From: Proteiniborus sp. DW1
GTDB taxonomy: Bacteria; Bacillota; Clostridia; Tissierellales; Proteiniboraceae
Direction of reading: 5' to 3'
Assembly (NCBI RefSeq): GCF_900095305.1
Contig: NZ_FMDO01000031.1
Coordinates: forward strand, 1 to 64,000
Length of the DNA stretch: 64,000 bases
The position numbers and the translations under genes were made by a program. Position 1 is the stretch's first letter. The number at the start of each line of letters is the position of its first letter. The notes beneath the pieces are model-generated. The model was not told where the DNA came from, did not search any database, and saw only the letters and a list, made by a program, of their open reading frames with translations. Below, one piece after another: positions 9,427 through 18,441 of this stretch.

Positions 9427-10497
9427 ATGCTAAACAAACTTGAAGTTAATGTACCACAAAAAACTTATCCTATACTGATAAGAAAAGGTATCATGGAGGA
9501 CATAGGATATGAAATTAAAAAATATTATTATAATAAAAAAATCACAATAGTTACAGATTATAACGTGGAAAACCTATATGGTGAAGGCTTTGTGCAAAAT
9601 CTCAGCTCCTATGGATACGAAGTCCATACTATTTCCATAAGGCCCGGGGAGAATAGTAAGTCTATTGAAACACTGACCCAACTATATAACCAGTTATTGG
9701 ATAATGGAATGACTCGTAGAGATTTAATAATAGCCTTTGGAGGAGGAGTAATAGGTGATTTAGCAGGATTTGCAGCATCTACTTTTCTTAGAGGCATTAA
9801 CTACATACAGATACCTACATCTTTACTAGCTCAGATAGATAGCAGTATTGGAGGAAAGGTTGCAGTCAATCTTCCAAGAGGTAAAAATTTAGTAGGAAGC
9901 TTTTATCATCCAGAAGCTGTAATTATAGACTCAAATATGCTAAAAACCTTGCCTCAAAGATATTTATACGATGGAATGGGGGAAGTCATAAAATATGCCT
10001 GTATAAAAGATAAGGAGCTCTTTAAAAAACTTAGTATCATTAATAATGAAGCAGAGTTGTTTTCAAATATAGATGAAATAATTTATAGATGCTGTAATAT
10101 AAAAAGAGAAGTAGTGGAAAAGGATGAAAAAGAAGCAGGAAAAAGAATGCTTTTAAACTTTGGGCATACTATCGGCCATGCTATTGAGAAAGTCTTTAAT
10201 TATGAGAAATATACTCATGGAGAAGCAGTATCTATGGGAATGTATGTGATTACTCAAAAAAGCGAATCTCTAGGTATAACTAAAGCAGGGACTGCTAAAT
10301 TAATAAAAGAACTTCTAATCAAGTTTAATTTACCATATCAGATACCTAAAATAAGAACAGAAAAGCTACTAGAAGCAATAGAGCTAGATAAAAAAAGTGA
10401 AAGTGACTTTATAAATCTAGTTCTACTTAATGAGATTGGAGATAGTTTCATAAAAAAGATAGATAAAAAAGATATGGTTCAGTATCTACTAACGTAA
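9427..10497 (+). CDS. aroB: 3-dehydroquinate synthase
   Basis: Second step of the shikimate pathway, converting DAHP to 3-dehydroquinate with NAD and a divalent metal. The sequence shows the NAD-binding block FGGGVIGDLAGFAAST, QIPTSLLAQIDSSIGGKVAV, and the metal ligands in GEVIKY, LLNFGHTIGHAIE and YTHGEAVSMG. Length (356) is normal. It leads the aromatic gene run and is followed after 64 bases by aroA. Confidence 0.96.
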   Translation: MLNKLEVNVPQKTYPILIRKGIMEDIGYEIKKYYYNKKITIVTDYNVENLYGEGFVQNLSSYGYEVHTISIRPGENSKSIETLTQLYNQLLDNGMTRRDLIIAFGGGVIGDLAGFAASTFLRGINYIQIPTSLLAQIDSSIGGKVAVNLPRGKNLVGSFYHPEAVIIDSNMLKTLPQRYLYDGMGEVIKYACIKDKELFKKLSIINNEAELFSNIDEIIYRCCNIKREVVEKDEKEAGKRMLLNFGHTIGHAIEKVFNYEKYTHGEAVSMGMYVITQKSESLGITKAGTAKLIKELLIKFNLPYQIPKIRTEKLLEAIELDKKSESDFINLVLLNEIGDSFIKKIDKKDMVQYLLT

Positions 10498-10561
10498 GTT
10501 AATTTACCATATCATATTAATACTAGGCAAAATGAATATACATACTTAGGAGGAAGTAATA

Positions 10562-11860
10562 ATGGATAGTATTAAAATAAGCCCTTCACCCCTAAAGGGT
10601 AATATCAATATTCCACCTTCAAAGAGCCTAAGTCACAGAGCAATTATATGTGCAGCCTTAAGTAATGGAATTAGCAGAGTGGAAAACATTGTTTTTTCTG
10701 AAGATATATTAGCTACTTTAGAAGGAATGAAGGCCTTTGGCATGGAAATATTAGATATAGACACTGATTTAAAAACTAACAGAAGCGATATAACTATAAA
10801 AGGTAAGGGATATTTAGAAAAACTAAAAGAAGTAATAGACTGTAGAGAATCAGGCTCCACATTGAGATTTTTGATTCCTATTGCATGCCTATTGGGAGAA
10901 AAGTTTACTTTCACAGGCAGAGGAAAGCTAGTAGAACGACCGTTAACTTCCTATTATAACATGTTTAAAGCTCAAGGAGTAAAATATTCAAATGTAAATG
11001 GTAAGCTTCCGCTAACTGTTGAAGGAAGCCTTAAACCAGGAGTGTATGAATTAGCAGGTAATGTAAGCTCTCAATTTATTACAGGTCTAATGTTCGCATT
11101 ACCTTTATTGAGTGGAGATTCTATAATAGAAATAACAACTGAATTAGAATCTAAGGGGTATGTTGACCTAACTTTAGATGTATTACATAGATTTTCTATT
11201 AATATAGAAAATAATAAAGATAAGAGATTTTATATTTCAGGAAATCAGAAGTATATTCCAGCAGATTATAAAGTAGAGGGAGACTATTCACAGGCAGCAT
11301 TTTGGATGGTAGCAGCAGTTTTGAATGGCGAAATTACTTTAGAGAATTTAAGTAAAAGTTCCCTCCAAGGTGATAAGGAAATATTAAATATAATATCTAA
11401 AATGGGTGCTAATATCTTGAATGAAGGAGAACATATAAAAGTAACTACATCACAGACTAATGGAATAGTCATAGATGTTTCTCAATATCCTGATTTAGTG
11501 CCAGTTCTAGCTGTTCTTGGTGCAGTTAGTAAAGGTAAGACGAAAATCGTGAATGCTCTAAGAGTTAGACTAAAAGAGTCGGATAGACTAAAGGCAATTG
11601 CATGTGAATTAAAAAAAATAGGGGCTAATATTACAGAAACACCTGATGGACTAGATATAATTGGAGTAAGCTCATTAAGTGGAGGTATAGTAGATAGCTG
11701 GAATGACCACAGGATAGCCATGGCTTTAGCAGTTGCTTCAACTAAATGCAAGGAGTCTTTAATAATTAATAATAGCAGAGTGGTAAGCAAATCATATCCA
11801 GAATTTTGGGATGATTTTGTTGAGTTAGGTGGTGTTGTAGATGAGTGGAATATGGGGTAA
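10562..11860 (+). CDS. aroA: 3-phosphoshikimate 1-carboxyvinyltransferase (EPSP synthase)
   Basis: Transfers the enolpyruvyl group of PEP to shikimate-3-phosphate. Visible are the substrate-binding PPSKSLSHRAII near the N-terminus, ESGSTLRFLIPIA, the VSSQFITGLMFALPLL block, LKESDRLKAIACELKKIGAN, and the C-terminal NDHRIAMALAVAS. It has 432 residues, the usual two-domain length. AGGAGG precedes the ATG by 8 bases. Its end overlaps aroC by 20 bases. Confidence 0.96.
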   Translation: MDSIKISPSPLKGNINIPPSKSLSHRAIICAALSNGISRVENIVFSEDILATLEGMKAFGMEILDIDTDLKTNRSDITIKGKGYLEKLKEVIDCRESGSTLRFLIPIACLLGEKFTFTGRGKLVERPLTSYYNMFKAQGVKYSNVNGKLPLTVEGSLKPGVYELAGNVSSQFITGLMFALPLLSGDSIIEITTELESKGYVDLTLDVLHRFSINIENNKDKRFYISGNQKYIPADYKVEGDYSQAAFWMVAAVLNGEITLENLSKSSLQGDKEILNIISKMGANILNEGEHIKVTTSQTNGIVIDVSQYPDLVPVLAVLGAVSKGKTKIVNALRVRLKESDRLKAIACELKKIGANITETPDGLDIIGVSSLSGGIVDSWNDHRIAMALAVASTKCKESLIINNSRVVSKSYPEFWDDFVELGGVVDEWNMG

Positions 11861-12917
11861 AAATATTCAACTTTCCATTTTTGGTGAATCTCATGGTGAA
11901 GGAATAGGAATAGTTATTAATGGGTTACCTGTTGGATTAGAAATAGATTTTGAACTAGTCCATAAAGAAATGGAGAGAAGGGCACCTGGCAGAAATAAAA
12001 TATCAACTCAAAGAAAAGAACCTGATACTTTTCAAATAATCAGTGGTTATTTTAATAATAGAACTACTGGAGTACCTTTATGTGCAATCATACTTAATAA
12101 AGATAAAAGAAGTAAAGACTATGACAAGATAAAGAACATCTTTCGTCCAGGACATGCAGATTATACAGGATATATTAAGTATAAAGGCTTTAATGACTAT
12201 AGAGGGGGAGGGCACTTTTCAGGCAGACTAACAGCTCCCGTAGTTTTTGCGGGTGCTATTGCAAAGCAGATTTTATTAAGAAATAACATAGTTATTGGAA
12301 GTCATATTTTTAGCATAGGTCATATACAAGATGAGCACTATGATTTAGCAAATATTGATACTAATACCTTGAACAGAGTAAGTGAAAAGGATTTTCCTAC
12401 TATAAATACTGAAAAGGGAAAGGAAATGATAGAGCTTATTGAAAAAATTAGATTAGGTGGAGATTCAGTAGGTGGGATTATAGAGGCAGCTATAGTAAAT
12501 CTTCAAGCAGGACTCGGAGAACCATTCTTTGATTCAGTAGAAAGTAAGTTATCTCATTTACTTTTTTCTATTCCAGGAGTTAAGGGGATTGAATTTGGTA
12601 AAGGATTTGATATTACAAAGCTAAAGGGCTCACAGGCTAATGATGAATACTATGTTAAAGATGGAGAAATAAAGACTTATTCAAATAACAATGGTGGCAT
12701 TCTAGGAGGAATAACTAATGGAATGCCTGTAATATTTAGAGTTGCTATAAAACCTACTCCATCCATAAGCCTAAATCAGAGGACAGTAGATATTGAACAT
12801 ATGGAAAGTACTTATATGGAAATTGAAGGCAGACACGATCCATGTATAGTGCCCAGGGCGGTACCTGTAGTGGAGGCTGTATCTGCATTAGCCATATTAG
12901 ATATGCTAATGGAATAG
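11841..12917 (+). CDS. aroC: Chorismate synthase
   Basis: Makes chorismate from EPSP using reduced FMN. It has 358 residues with the signatures [41 protein letters not shown] and the C-terminal [17 protein letters not shown]. It starts inside the end of aroA, so translation of the two is probably coupled. A 133-base gap without a gene follows, at the place where other clostridia often carry further aro genes. Confidence 0.96.
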   Translation: MSGIWGKNIQLSIFGESHGEGIGIVINGLPVGLEIDFELVHKEMERRAPGRNKISTQRKEPDTFQIISGYFNNRTTGVPLCAIILNKDKRSKDYDKIKNIFRPGHADYTGYIKYKGFNDYRGGGHFSGRLTAPVVFAGAIAKQILLRNNIVIGSHIFSIGHIQDEHYDLANIDTNTLNRVSEKDFPTINTEKGKEMIELIEKIRLGGDSVGGIIEAAIVNLQAGLGEPFFDSVESKLSHLLFSIPGVKGIEFGKGFDITKLKGSQANDEYYVKDGEIKTYSNNNGGILGGITNGMPVIFRVAIKPTPSISLNQRTVDIEHMESTYMEIEGRHDPCIVPRAVPVVEAVSALAILDMLME

Positions 12918-13050
12918 TGGTCTAATTATAAGAAAGTTCATTTCTGTAATTTGAACGAAGTGAAGGATTTGATTTACATAGTAATACCTACTTGAGTGGC
13001 GTAGGATACAAAAACATTATATAAAGATAAGGAATAGAAGGTGAAGAGAT

Positions 13051-13329
13051 ATGGAAAATTTAGCGAAACTTAGACAAGAAATAGACGAAATAGATAATGA
13101 ACTTGTAGTGCTTTTTGAAAAAAGAATGAAGATTTCTAAAGAAGTTGCTGCATTCAAAAGAATTCATAATATGCCGATATATGATGAAACAAGAGAAAAT
13201 AAAATAATAGAAAAAAATATAAGTAAGCTAAAGGACAAAAGTTTAAGCCATGAGTTAGAAACCTTTTATAGAATGATTTTTAAGATAAGTAGAGATATAC
13301 AAGAGAAAGAATTAAGTAAAAATAAGTAA
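13051..13329 (+). CDS. Chorismate mutase, AroQ class
   Basis: Single-domain chorismate mutase of 92 residues, all helical, converting chorismate to prephenate. The N-terminal LRQEIDEIDNELVVLFEKRM, with its catalytic Arg and Glu, and VAAFKRIHNMPIYDETRE match the AroQ fold. There is no fused prephenate dehydratase, dehydrogenase or DAHP synthase domain, unlike PheA, TyrA or AroA(Q) fusions. GAAGGTGAAGAG before the ATG serves as ribosome site. Confidence 0.9.
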   Translation: MENLAKLRQEIDEIDNELVVLFEKRMKISKEVAAFKRIHNMPIYDETRENKIIEKNISKLKDKSLSHELETFYRMIFKISRDIQEKELSKNK

Positions 13330-13391
13330 ATTAGTAGAGTTACCTAGTATCTACCTAAAAAGTAGCTATCTGAAGTTTAGGGAGGAAACGA

Positions 13392-13916
13392 ATGAGTAGC
13401 GTGAAGAAAAACATAGTTTTAATTGGAATGCCTGGTTGTGGCAAAACAACTATTGGCAGAAAATTAGCTAAAAAAATCGGAGTGAAATTTTACGACAGCG
13501 ATAATTACATTGAAGTAACCACAGGCAAGAGTATTCCAGAAATTTTTCAAAATGGAGAGGATTCTTTTAGGCAATTAGAGACTGAAACCATAAGAAAACT
13601 AGCTCAAGAGACACCCTGTGTAATATCTACTGGTGGAGGAGTTGTGAAAAAAGTTGAAAACATTGAGGCTTTGAAAGAAAATGGAATTATAATTTTTATT
13701 AATAGACCAATAGAAAATATAGTGAAAAACATAAATATAAAGAAAAGGCCTTTGCTAAAAGATAAAAAGGAGACTTTGTACAAGCTTTATGATGAGAGGA
13801 TAGACCTATATAAAAGATATTGTGATTATGAAATAACAAACAATTCTAGTATCTATAGTGCAGTTAATAAAATTGAGTTCATAATAAATAGCAATAGAAA
13901 AGAAATTGGTATGTAG
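13392..13916 (+). CDS. aroK: Shikimate kinase
   Basis: ATP-dependent phosphorylation of shikimate. The 174-residue protein has the Walker A loop GMPGCGKT at residues 12-19, the shikimate-binding DSDNYIE, the FRQLETE block, and STGGGVV. The lid Arg lies in KKRPLLKD. Length and motifs are complete. GGAGG lies 6 bases before the ATG. Confidence 0.95.
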   Translation: MSSVKKNIVLIGMPGCGKTTIGRKLAKKIGVKFYDSDNYIEVTTGKSIPEIFQNGEDSFRQLETETIRKLAQETPCVISTGGGVVKKVENIEALKENGIIIFINRPIENIVKNINIKKRPLLKDKKETLYKLYDERIDLYKRYCDYEITNNSSIYSAVNKIEFIINSNRKEIGM

Positions 13917-13937
13917 TAGAGGAGATGAGTTGTCTTT

Positions 13938-14381
13938 ATGAAACTTTTAATTATTAACGGCCCTAATATAAATCTATTAGGGATTAGGGAAAAAAAAATA
14001 TACGGAAATACTTCTTATGAAAAGTTCTGTGAAGATTTAATAGGAAACGCAAAGGAACAATCTATAGAAGTAGATATAGTTCAAAGTAATATTGAAGGTG
14101 AGATAATTAACTATATCCATGATGCTCTAGGCACTTATGATGGGATAGTAATTAACCCAGGTGCGTATACTCACTACAGCATAGCAATTTATGATGCCAT
14201 AAAAGCAGTAAATATACCTACTATAGAAGTACATATAAGTAATATATACAGTAGAGAAGAGTACAGAAGAAAATCAGTAATAGCTCCAGCATGTATAGGG
14301 CAAATTAGTGGCTTTGGTGTATATGGGTATACTTTAGCTATTATAGGAATTAAAAATTATCTAGAAAGCGTTAATCAATAG
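13938..14381 (+). CDS. aroQ: 3-dehydroquinate dehydratase, type II
   Basis: Dodecameric type II enzyme that dehydrates 3-dehydroquinate to 3-dehydroshikimate. The 147 residues contain the N-terminal INGPNINLLGIRE, the active-site lid with its Tyr (KKIYG), NPGAYTHYSIAI, and EVHISNIYSREEYR, then the C-terminal GQISGFGVYGY. It lies 21 bases after aroK. Despite the symbol it is unrelated to the AroQ-type chorismate mutase upstream. Confidence 0.95.
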   Translation: MKLLIINGPNINLLGIREKKIYGNTSYEKFCEDLIGNAKEQSIEVDIVQSNIEGEIINYIHDALGTYDGIVINPGAYTHYSIAIYDAIKAVNIPTIEVHISNIYSREEYRRKSVIAPACIGQISGFGVYGYTLAIIGIKNYLESVNQ

Positions 14382-14411
14382 AGTGTAATAAAAAATATTA
14401 GGGGGATAAAG

Positions 14412-14897
14412 GTGAGTACATATATAAAAAAATCATTTAAGTTAAATGAAAAGGATTTATTTAATTATTATTTAACATTTACTTTTAGAAAAAAATATCA
14501 ATTCTTAGCTGTTACAATTCTTTTCGCAGCAACATTTATTGCAACTATACTAGCTAAAAAAGATACTTTTATGAAAAATTTATTGCAAATAGCTAGTTTA
14601 ATAGGTATAGTATCAATAGTAATTCTACCAATAACCTTAAAATTCAGAGCAAAGAAAGATTACAGTACCAATAAATTAATTAATAGAACTCTAAATTATA
14701 CCTTTAAAGAAGATGGAATATATATTGAAACGGATTCAGGTAAAAGCATGGTAAAATGGTCGGAACTATATGAAATGAGAGAAACAAAACATCATTTGTA
14801 TTTATATGTTGGAAGCAATCAAGCTATCATATTGCCAAAGCAATATTTTGATCATATTGAGATAGAAGAAATTAAGAAAAAGAATAATTCTAAATAA
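14412..14897 (+). CDS. YcxB-like membrane protein
   Basis: Protein of 161 residues. Two adjacent hydrophobic segments (about residues 35-75) sit between a short N-terminal beta region and a C-terminal domain of the YcxB type (EDGIYIETDSGKSMVKWSEL ... IILPKQYF). The family has no known function. The GTG start follows GGGGG. It is probably the last gene of the aro transcript, since a terminator stands about 75 bases downstream. Confidence 0.75.
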   Translation: MSTYIKKSFKLNEKDLFNYYLTFTFRKKYQFLAVTILFAATFIATILAKKDTFMKNLLQIASLIGIVSIVILPITLKFRAKKDYSTNKLINRTLNYTFKEDGIYIETDSGKSMVKWSELYEMRETKHHLYLYVGSNQAIILPKQYFDHIEIEEIKKKNNSK

Positions 14898-14970
14898 GAT
14901 AATATTGGGTTTATAAGTAGTTACCAATAGTGTGTAAATATAATAAGTAAATATAAATTAAATCAGATGA

Positions 14971-14998
14971 GCCATTTGGATAAACCAAATGGTTTTTT
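14971..14998 (+). terminator. Terminator closing the aro operon
   Basis: Perfect 8-bp stem CCATTTGG / CCAAATGG with an ATAAA loop, then seven T. Confidence 0.88.
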
Positions 14999-15359
14999 TG
15001 CATATTACCTAGGATTATTTTGTCAAGCTTGTTCATATCCATTCTAAGAGTGAAATAGTGTCATTTAGTAGAGTGGTTGATTAGAGTACTAAGATATACG
15101 CAAAATGTCCTTATTCTTTTCTCAGTAATTTTGGCTTTTTCATAAAATTTAATCTACTATAGTATTGATTTTTCTTATAGATATAGTTAACCTTATCGAA
15201 AAACTTAATTGGTATATAGAATTAAAATTGTATATTATTTATAGGGTAGTCCAATATTATAGCATAAAAAAGGAAGAATGAACTCTGTATGATATAAATT
15301 TTTTAGTTAAAAATATATCACTAAAGTAATGTGAAAATACTTTTGAAGGAGAGATATTT
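14999..15359. other. Intergenic stretch without a recognised feature
   Basis: About 360 AT-rich bases between the aro terminator and the next operon. I found no reading frame with a ribosome site, no RNA motif and no convincing repeat. A promoter for the next operon must lie here, but I cannot point to a clear one. Confidence 0.5.
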
Positions 15360-15713
15360 ATGACTAGAAATCCAAGAGAAATACTAAATGAACTAACAAA
15401 TGGAATGAGTGAAGTAGGAGAAATAAAGCCACAAGTTATGAAGAATTTTTCAGGTTTTGTTGACACAGTACTAAGCGATGGCACTGTAGATATAAAGACA
15501 AAGGAACTGATAAGTGTTGCTATTAGTGTATATTCTCGTTGTGAATATTGCATAGTTTTTCATGTATATAATGCTCTTAAGGTTGGTGCTAGAGCTGAAG
15601 AAATAATAGAAGCTGGACTAATTGCAGGTGCATTTGGTGGAGGACCTGCAGTTGCTTATACAACTACACTTTTAAAACAATGTATTGATGAGTTTGCAAA
15701 AGAGTTTAAATAG
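15360..15713 (+). CDS. Carboxymuconolactone decarboxylase/AhpD-like protein
   Basis: Small helical protein of 117 residues in the CMD family. The AhpD-type redox motif is present: [14 protein letters not shown] has CxxC followed by His three residues later, with the preceding acidic residue in [12 protein letters not shown]. Such proteins are alkylhydroperoxidase partners or thiol oxidoreductases. It lies 30 bases before the double-cubane protein gene, suggesting a shared transcript and perhaps a redox link. GGAGAG precedes the ATG. Confidence 0.85.
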   Translation: MTRNPREILNELTNGMSEVGEIKPQVMKNFSGFVDTVLSDGTVDIKTKELISVAISVYSRCEYCIVFHVYNALKVGARAEEIIEAGLIAGAFGGGPAVAYTTTLLKQCIDEFAKEFK

Positions 15714-15743
15714 TATAAAAATAAAATAAGGGGGAATTTAACA

Positions 15744-16889
15744 ATGAGACCAGAAACAATGACAGAAGTAGAAGCACTTAGAGGGATAAATTCAGTAAAA
15801 ATCAAAGAAGCTAGTGAAGCTGGTAGAAAAGTAGTAGGAATGTACTGTGTATTTTCACCTCAAGAAATAGCAATAGCTGCAGATGCTATAACAGTAACCC
15901 TTTGTGGTACAACACAAGCGCCTATTGAAGAAGCTGAAAAAGAGCTTCCAAGAAATTTATGTCCACTTATAAAATCAAGCTATGGCTTTGCAATTACTGA
16001 CAAATGCCCATACTTCTATTTTTCAGATGTACTATTAGCTGAAACAACTTGTGATGGAAAGAAAAAAATGTATGAGTTGATGTCAAAGTTAAAACCAATG
16101 CATGTTATGAATCTTCCACAAACTGCTGATTCTAAAGATTCTCTAGAGTTATGGAAAAAAGAAATGGTATATTTCAAAGAATTCTTAGAAAAAGAATTCG
16201 AAGTAGAGATTACAGAAGAAAAACTGAGAAATGCAATTAAGTTAATGAATAGGGAAAGAAGGGCAATGAAACGTCTTCATCAGCTAAATGCTCATAAACC
16301 AGCACCATTATCAGGAATGGACATGATGTTAGCTCAATGGCTAAAAGGATTTAATGTTGATAAAGAAGCTGGAATTGAACTAATAGAAAAGCTAATTAAA
16401 GAGGTTGAAGAAAGAATAGAAAAAGGCATCTATGCCTTTGATGAAAAAGCACCACGTATTCTATTAACAGGATGTCCTATAGGAAGTGGTTCTGAAAAGG
16501 TTCTAAGAATACTTGAAGAATCAGGTGCCAGTGTGGTAGCTTTAGAGAATTGTACAGGCTACAAAGGTTTAGATGTACTTGTTGATGAAGAAAAAGACCC
16601 AATAACAGCATTAGCAGAAAAATACCTATCAACTCCATGCTCATGTATGACAAATAATAATGGAAGACTTGATTTAATTGAAAGGCTTGCAAAAGAATAT
16701 GAAGTAGATGGTATAGTAGATTTAACATGGCAAGCATGTCATACTTATAATATTGAATCATTTACTGTTAAGAATTTTGCGAAAGATGTACTAAATCTTC
16801 CTTTCCTACAAGTTGAGACAGACTACTCCGATTCAGATGTGGGGCAAATTAAGGTAAGAGTAGAAGCGTTTTTAGAAGGGATAAAATAG
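15744..16889 (+). CDS. Double-cubane-cluster protein of the 2-hydroxyacyl-CoA dehydratase family
   Basis: Protein of 381 residues related to the D subunit of (R)-2-hydroxyacyl-CoA dehydratases (HgdB/FldB fold). The single-gene form, with one activator gene downstream and no second dehydratase subunit, matches the double-cubane-cluster protein (DCCP) family, which holds an [8Fe-9S] cluster and reduces small molecules such as acetylene. Candidate cluster cysteines appear in RNLCPLIKSSYGF, DKCPYF, AETTCDGKK, TGCPIGSG, PCSCM and QACHTYN. The physiological substrate is unknown for the family. Confidence 0.85.
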   Translation: MRPETMTEVEALRGINSVKIKEASEAGRKVVGMYCVFSPQEIAIAADAITVTLCGTTQAPIEEAEKELPRNLCPLIKSSYGFAITDKCPYFYFSDVLLAETTCDGKKKMYELMSKLKPMHVMNLPQTADSKDSLELWKKEMVYFKEFLEKEFEVEITEEKLRNAIKLMNRERRAMKRLHQLNAHKPAPLSGMDMMLAQWLKGFNVDKEAGIELIEKLIKEVEERIEKGIYAFDEKAPRILLTGCPIGSGSEKVLRILEESGASVVALENCTGYKGLDVLVDEEKDPITALAEKYLSTPCSCMTNNNGRLDLIERLAKEYEVDGIVDLTWQACHTYNIESFTVKNFAKDVLNLPFLQVETDYSDSDVGQIKVRVEAFLEGIK

Positions 16890-16891
16890 TT

Positions 16892-16915
16892 AAAAGGGCC
16901 TGTAGGCTCTTTTTA
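16892..16915 (+). terminator. Weak intra-operon terminator
   Basis: AAAAGGGCC / GGCTCTTTT stem with a TGTA loop, one G-T wobble, and a short T run. It may attenuate transcription into the activator gene, giving less ATPase than reductase. Confidence 0.55.
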
Positions 16916-16982
16916 TATTGAAAAAAGAAAACATAAGGATTATAGTTGTATTTGAACAATTGTTTTCAAAGGAGTGATTAAA

Positions 16983-17747
16983 GTGTATAGTGTTGGAATA
17001 GATGTAGGCTCAGTAGCAGCAAAAGCTGTAGTATTCGACGGAGAAAGAATAATTGCTAAAGAATTAATTCCTACAGGTTGGAGCCCAAAAGAAACAGGAG
17101 AAAAACTATTCAACATGGTTACCTCCATGGCGAATGTTGAGAAAAGTGATATAAAGAATATTGTTGGAACTGGCTATGGGAGAGTCGCACTACCATTTAT
17201 AGATAAAAAAGTAACTGAAATAACTTGTCATGGAAAAGGTGCTCATTTCATAGACTCAGATATCAGGACGGTTATCGATATTGGAGGGCAGGACAGTAAA
17301 GTAATAAAGCTTGATGAAAAGGGAAATATAATAGACTTTCTAATGAATGATAAATGTGCTGCTGGTACAGGAAGATTTCTACAAGTTATGGCTCATGCAT
17401 TAGAAATAGATGTTAGTGAACTTTCGAGTATTGGTGAAGGTGCAAATCCAGAGACTATAAGTAGTATGTGTACTGTATTTGCAGAATCAGAAGTAATAAG
17501 CCTCATGGCAAGTGGAGCTTCCAAGGAAGGTATAGCAGCAGGTTTGTTACAATCTGTATGCAGTAAAATTTACACACTAGTAAGTAAGGTTGGAGTACAA
17601 GATAAAGTATTCTTTTCTGGTGGTGTATCTAAAAACTCTTTGTTGAGGAAATTTTTAAGTAACAAGCTAGGTGTAGAAGTATTTTCATCTGAGCTTTCAC
17701 AATATTTAGGAGCAATTGGTGCTGCAGTAATTGGATATAGAGACTAA
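16983..17747 (+). CDS. ATP-dependent reductase/activator of the double-cubane protein (BadF/BcrA/HgdC family)
   Basis: Archerase-type ATPase of 254 residues that injects low-potential electrons into its partner. The ASKHA nucleotide site is seen in GIDVGSVAAKAVV and DIGGQDSKVIKLD. Bridging [4Fe-4S] ligands are Cys in NDKCAAGTGRFLQ and Cys in SSMCTVFAESEV. It acts as a homodimer with one cluster. GTG at 16983 is preferred because AAAGGAG lies 8 bases before it; an in-frame GTG at 16974 overlaps the ribosome site. Downstream of the DCCP gene, this is the expected activator. Confidence 0.88.
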   Translation: MYSVGIDVGSVAAKAVVFDGERIIAKELIPTGWSPKETGEKLFNMVTSMANVEKSDIKNIVGTGYGRVALPFIDKKVTEITCHGKGAHFIDSDIRTVIDIGGQDSKVIKLDEKGNIIDFLMNDKCAAGTGRFLQVMAHALEIDVSELSSIGEGANPETISSMCTVFAESEVISLMASGASKEGIAAGLLQSVCSKIYTLVSKVGVQDKVFFSGGVSKNSLLRKFLSNKLGVEVFSSELSQYLGAIGAAVIGYRD

Positions 17748-17760
17748 ATTTAGTAGCAGA

Positions 17761-17797
17761 GATATGAATTAACCGGACATAATTCATATCTTTTTTT
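17761..17797 (+). terminator. Terminator after the double-cubane operon
   Basis: Perfect 10-bp stem GATATGAATT / AATTCATATC with a 10-base loop, followed by seven T. Confidence 0.85.
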
Positions 17798-17891
17798 GTC
17801 CATTAGGAGAGGATACCTTTTATTGAAGTTAACATAAAGTCATTAGAAAAATAAAGGACAAATAGTAAAGTATAATAAAATGGGCAACTAA

Positions 17892-18151
17892 AAGGAAGTT
17901 ATTAGACCTCTTAATCAAAAATTTATCTTGCTTATTTTAATACTAGCATTAGTTTCTGGTGCTTTCATTATGAACCTTTAGATGCGGTTAGGTCACTTGA
18001 AAGAAGTAGAATTTACTATGGAAAAGTCGATTTATTATTTAATAAAGAGAAGAATACAGGGCTTTACTATAATCGGGAAGAGATATTGAATCAAATAGTT
18101 ACAACTAAATATGGTTATAGTATTAGATATAAGTTAGTTCTTTTAATCTAG
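17892..18151 (+). pseudogene. Frameshifted remnant of a membrane-anchored protein, likely ABC-exporter related
   Basis: Two overlapping frames carry protein-like sequence. From 17892 a frame reads a membrane anchor (LNQKFILLILILALVSGAF) and stops at 17979-17981. From about 17960 another frame continues as a soluble stretch (LDAVRSLERSRIYYGKVDLL ...) and stops at 18149-18151. No start codon lies at the beginning, although AAAGGAAG is present. One frameshift joins the two. I read this as the N-terminal part of a dead gene whose type I cannot fix; the adjoining ATPase fragment suggests a MacB-like permease. Confidence 0.5.
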
Positions 18152-18321
18152 ATGGAGAAAGTAGTAAGAAGATTATTGAAATATTGAAGGAACTGTCACA
18201 CAAACAAGATTTTTGTGTAATTATTGTTACTCATGATATGGGTATAGCAAGTCAATCAGATATAATATGGAGAATCAATGATCGACATCTTAATTATATT
18301 TTCTATAAATTACATTCTTAA
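18136..18321 (+). pseudogene. C-terminal fragment of an ABC transporter ATPase
   Basis: An open frame of about 61 codons gives the end of an ABC ATPase: LDGESSKKIIEILKELS (the D-loop onward), VIIVTHDMGIASQSD with the H-loop His, then IIWRINDRHLNY and a stop. The Walker A, signature and Walker B regions are missing, and the fragment has no start codon. It overlaps the preceding membrane-protein remnant, so a deletion probably fused two neighbouring exporter genes. Confidence 0.7.
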
Positions 18322-18441
18322 AAATATTTAGCAATTCTAGCTGTTTTAGCTATATTAAAAATAGTGTTTTTTCTTTTAGAATTAACTTCTAATTTAGTGG
18401 GAAAATAAGAGTAACAAAAACTAAAAAAAGGAGTTAATAGA

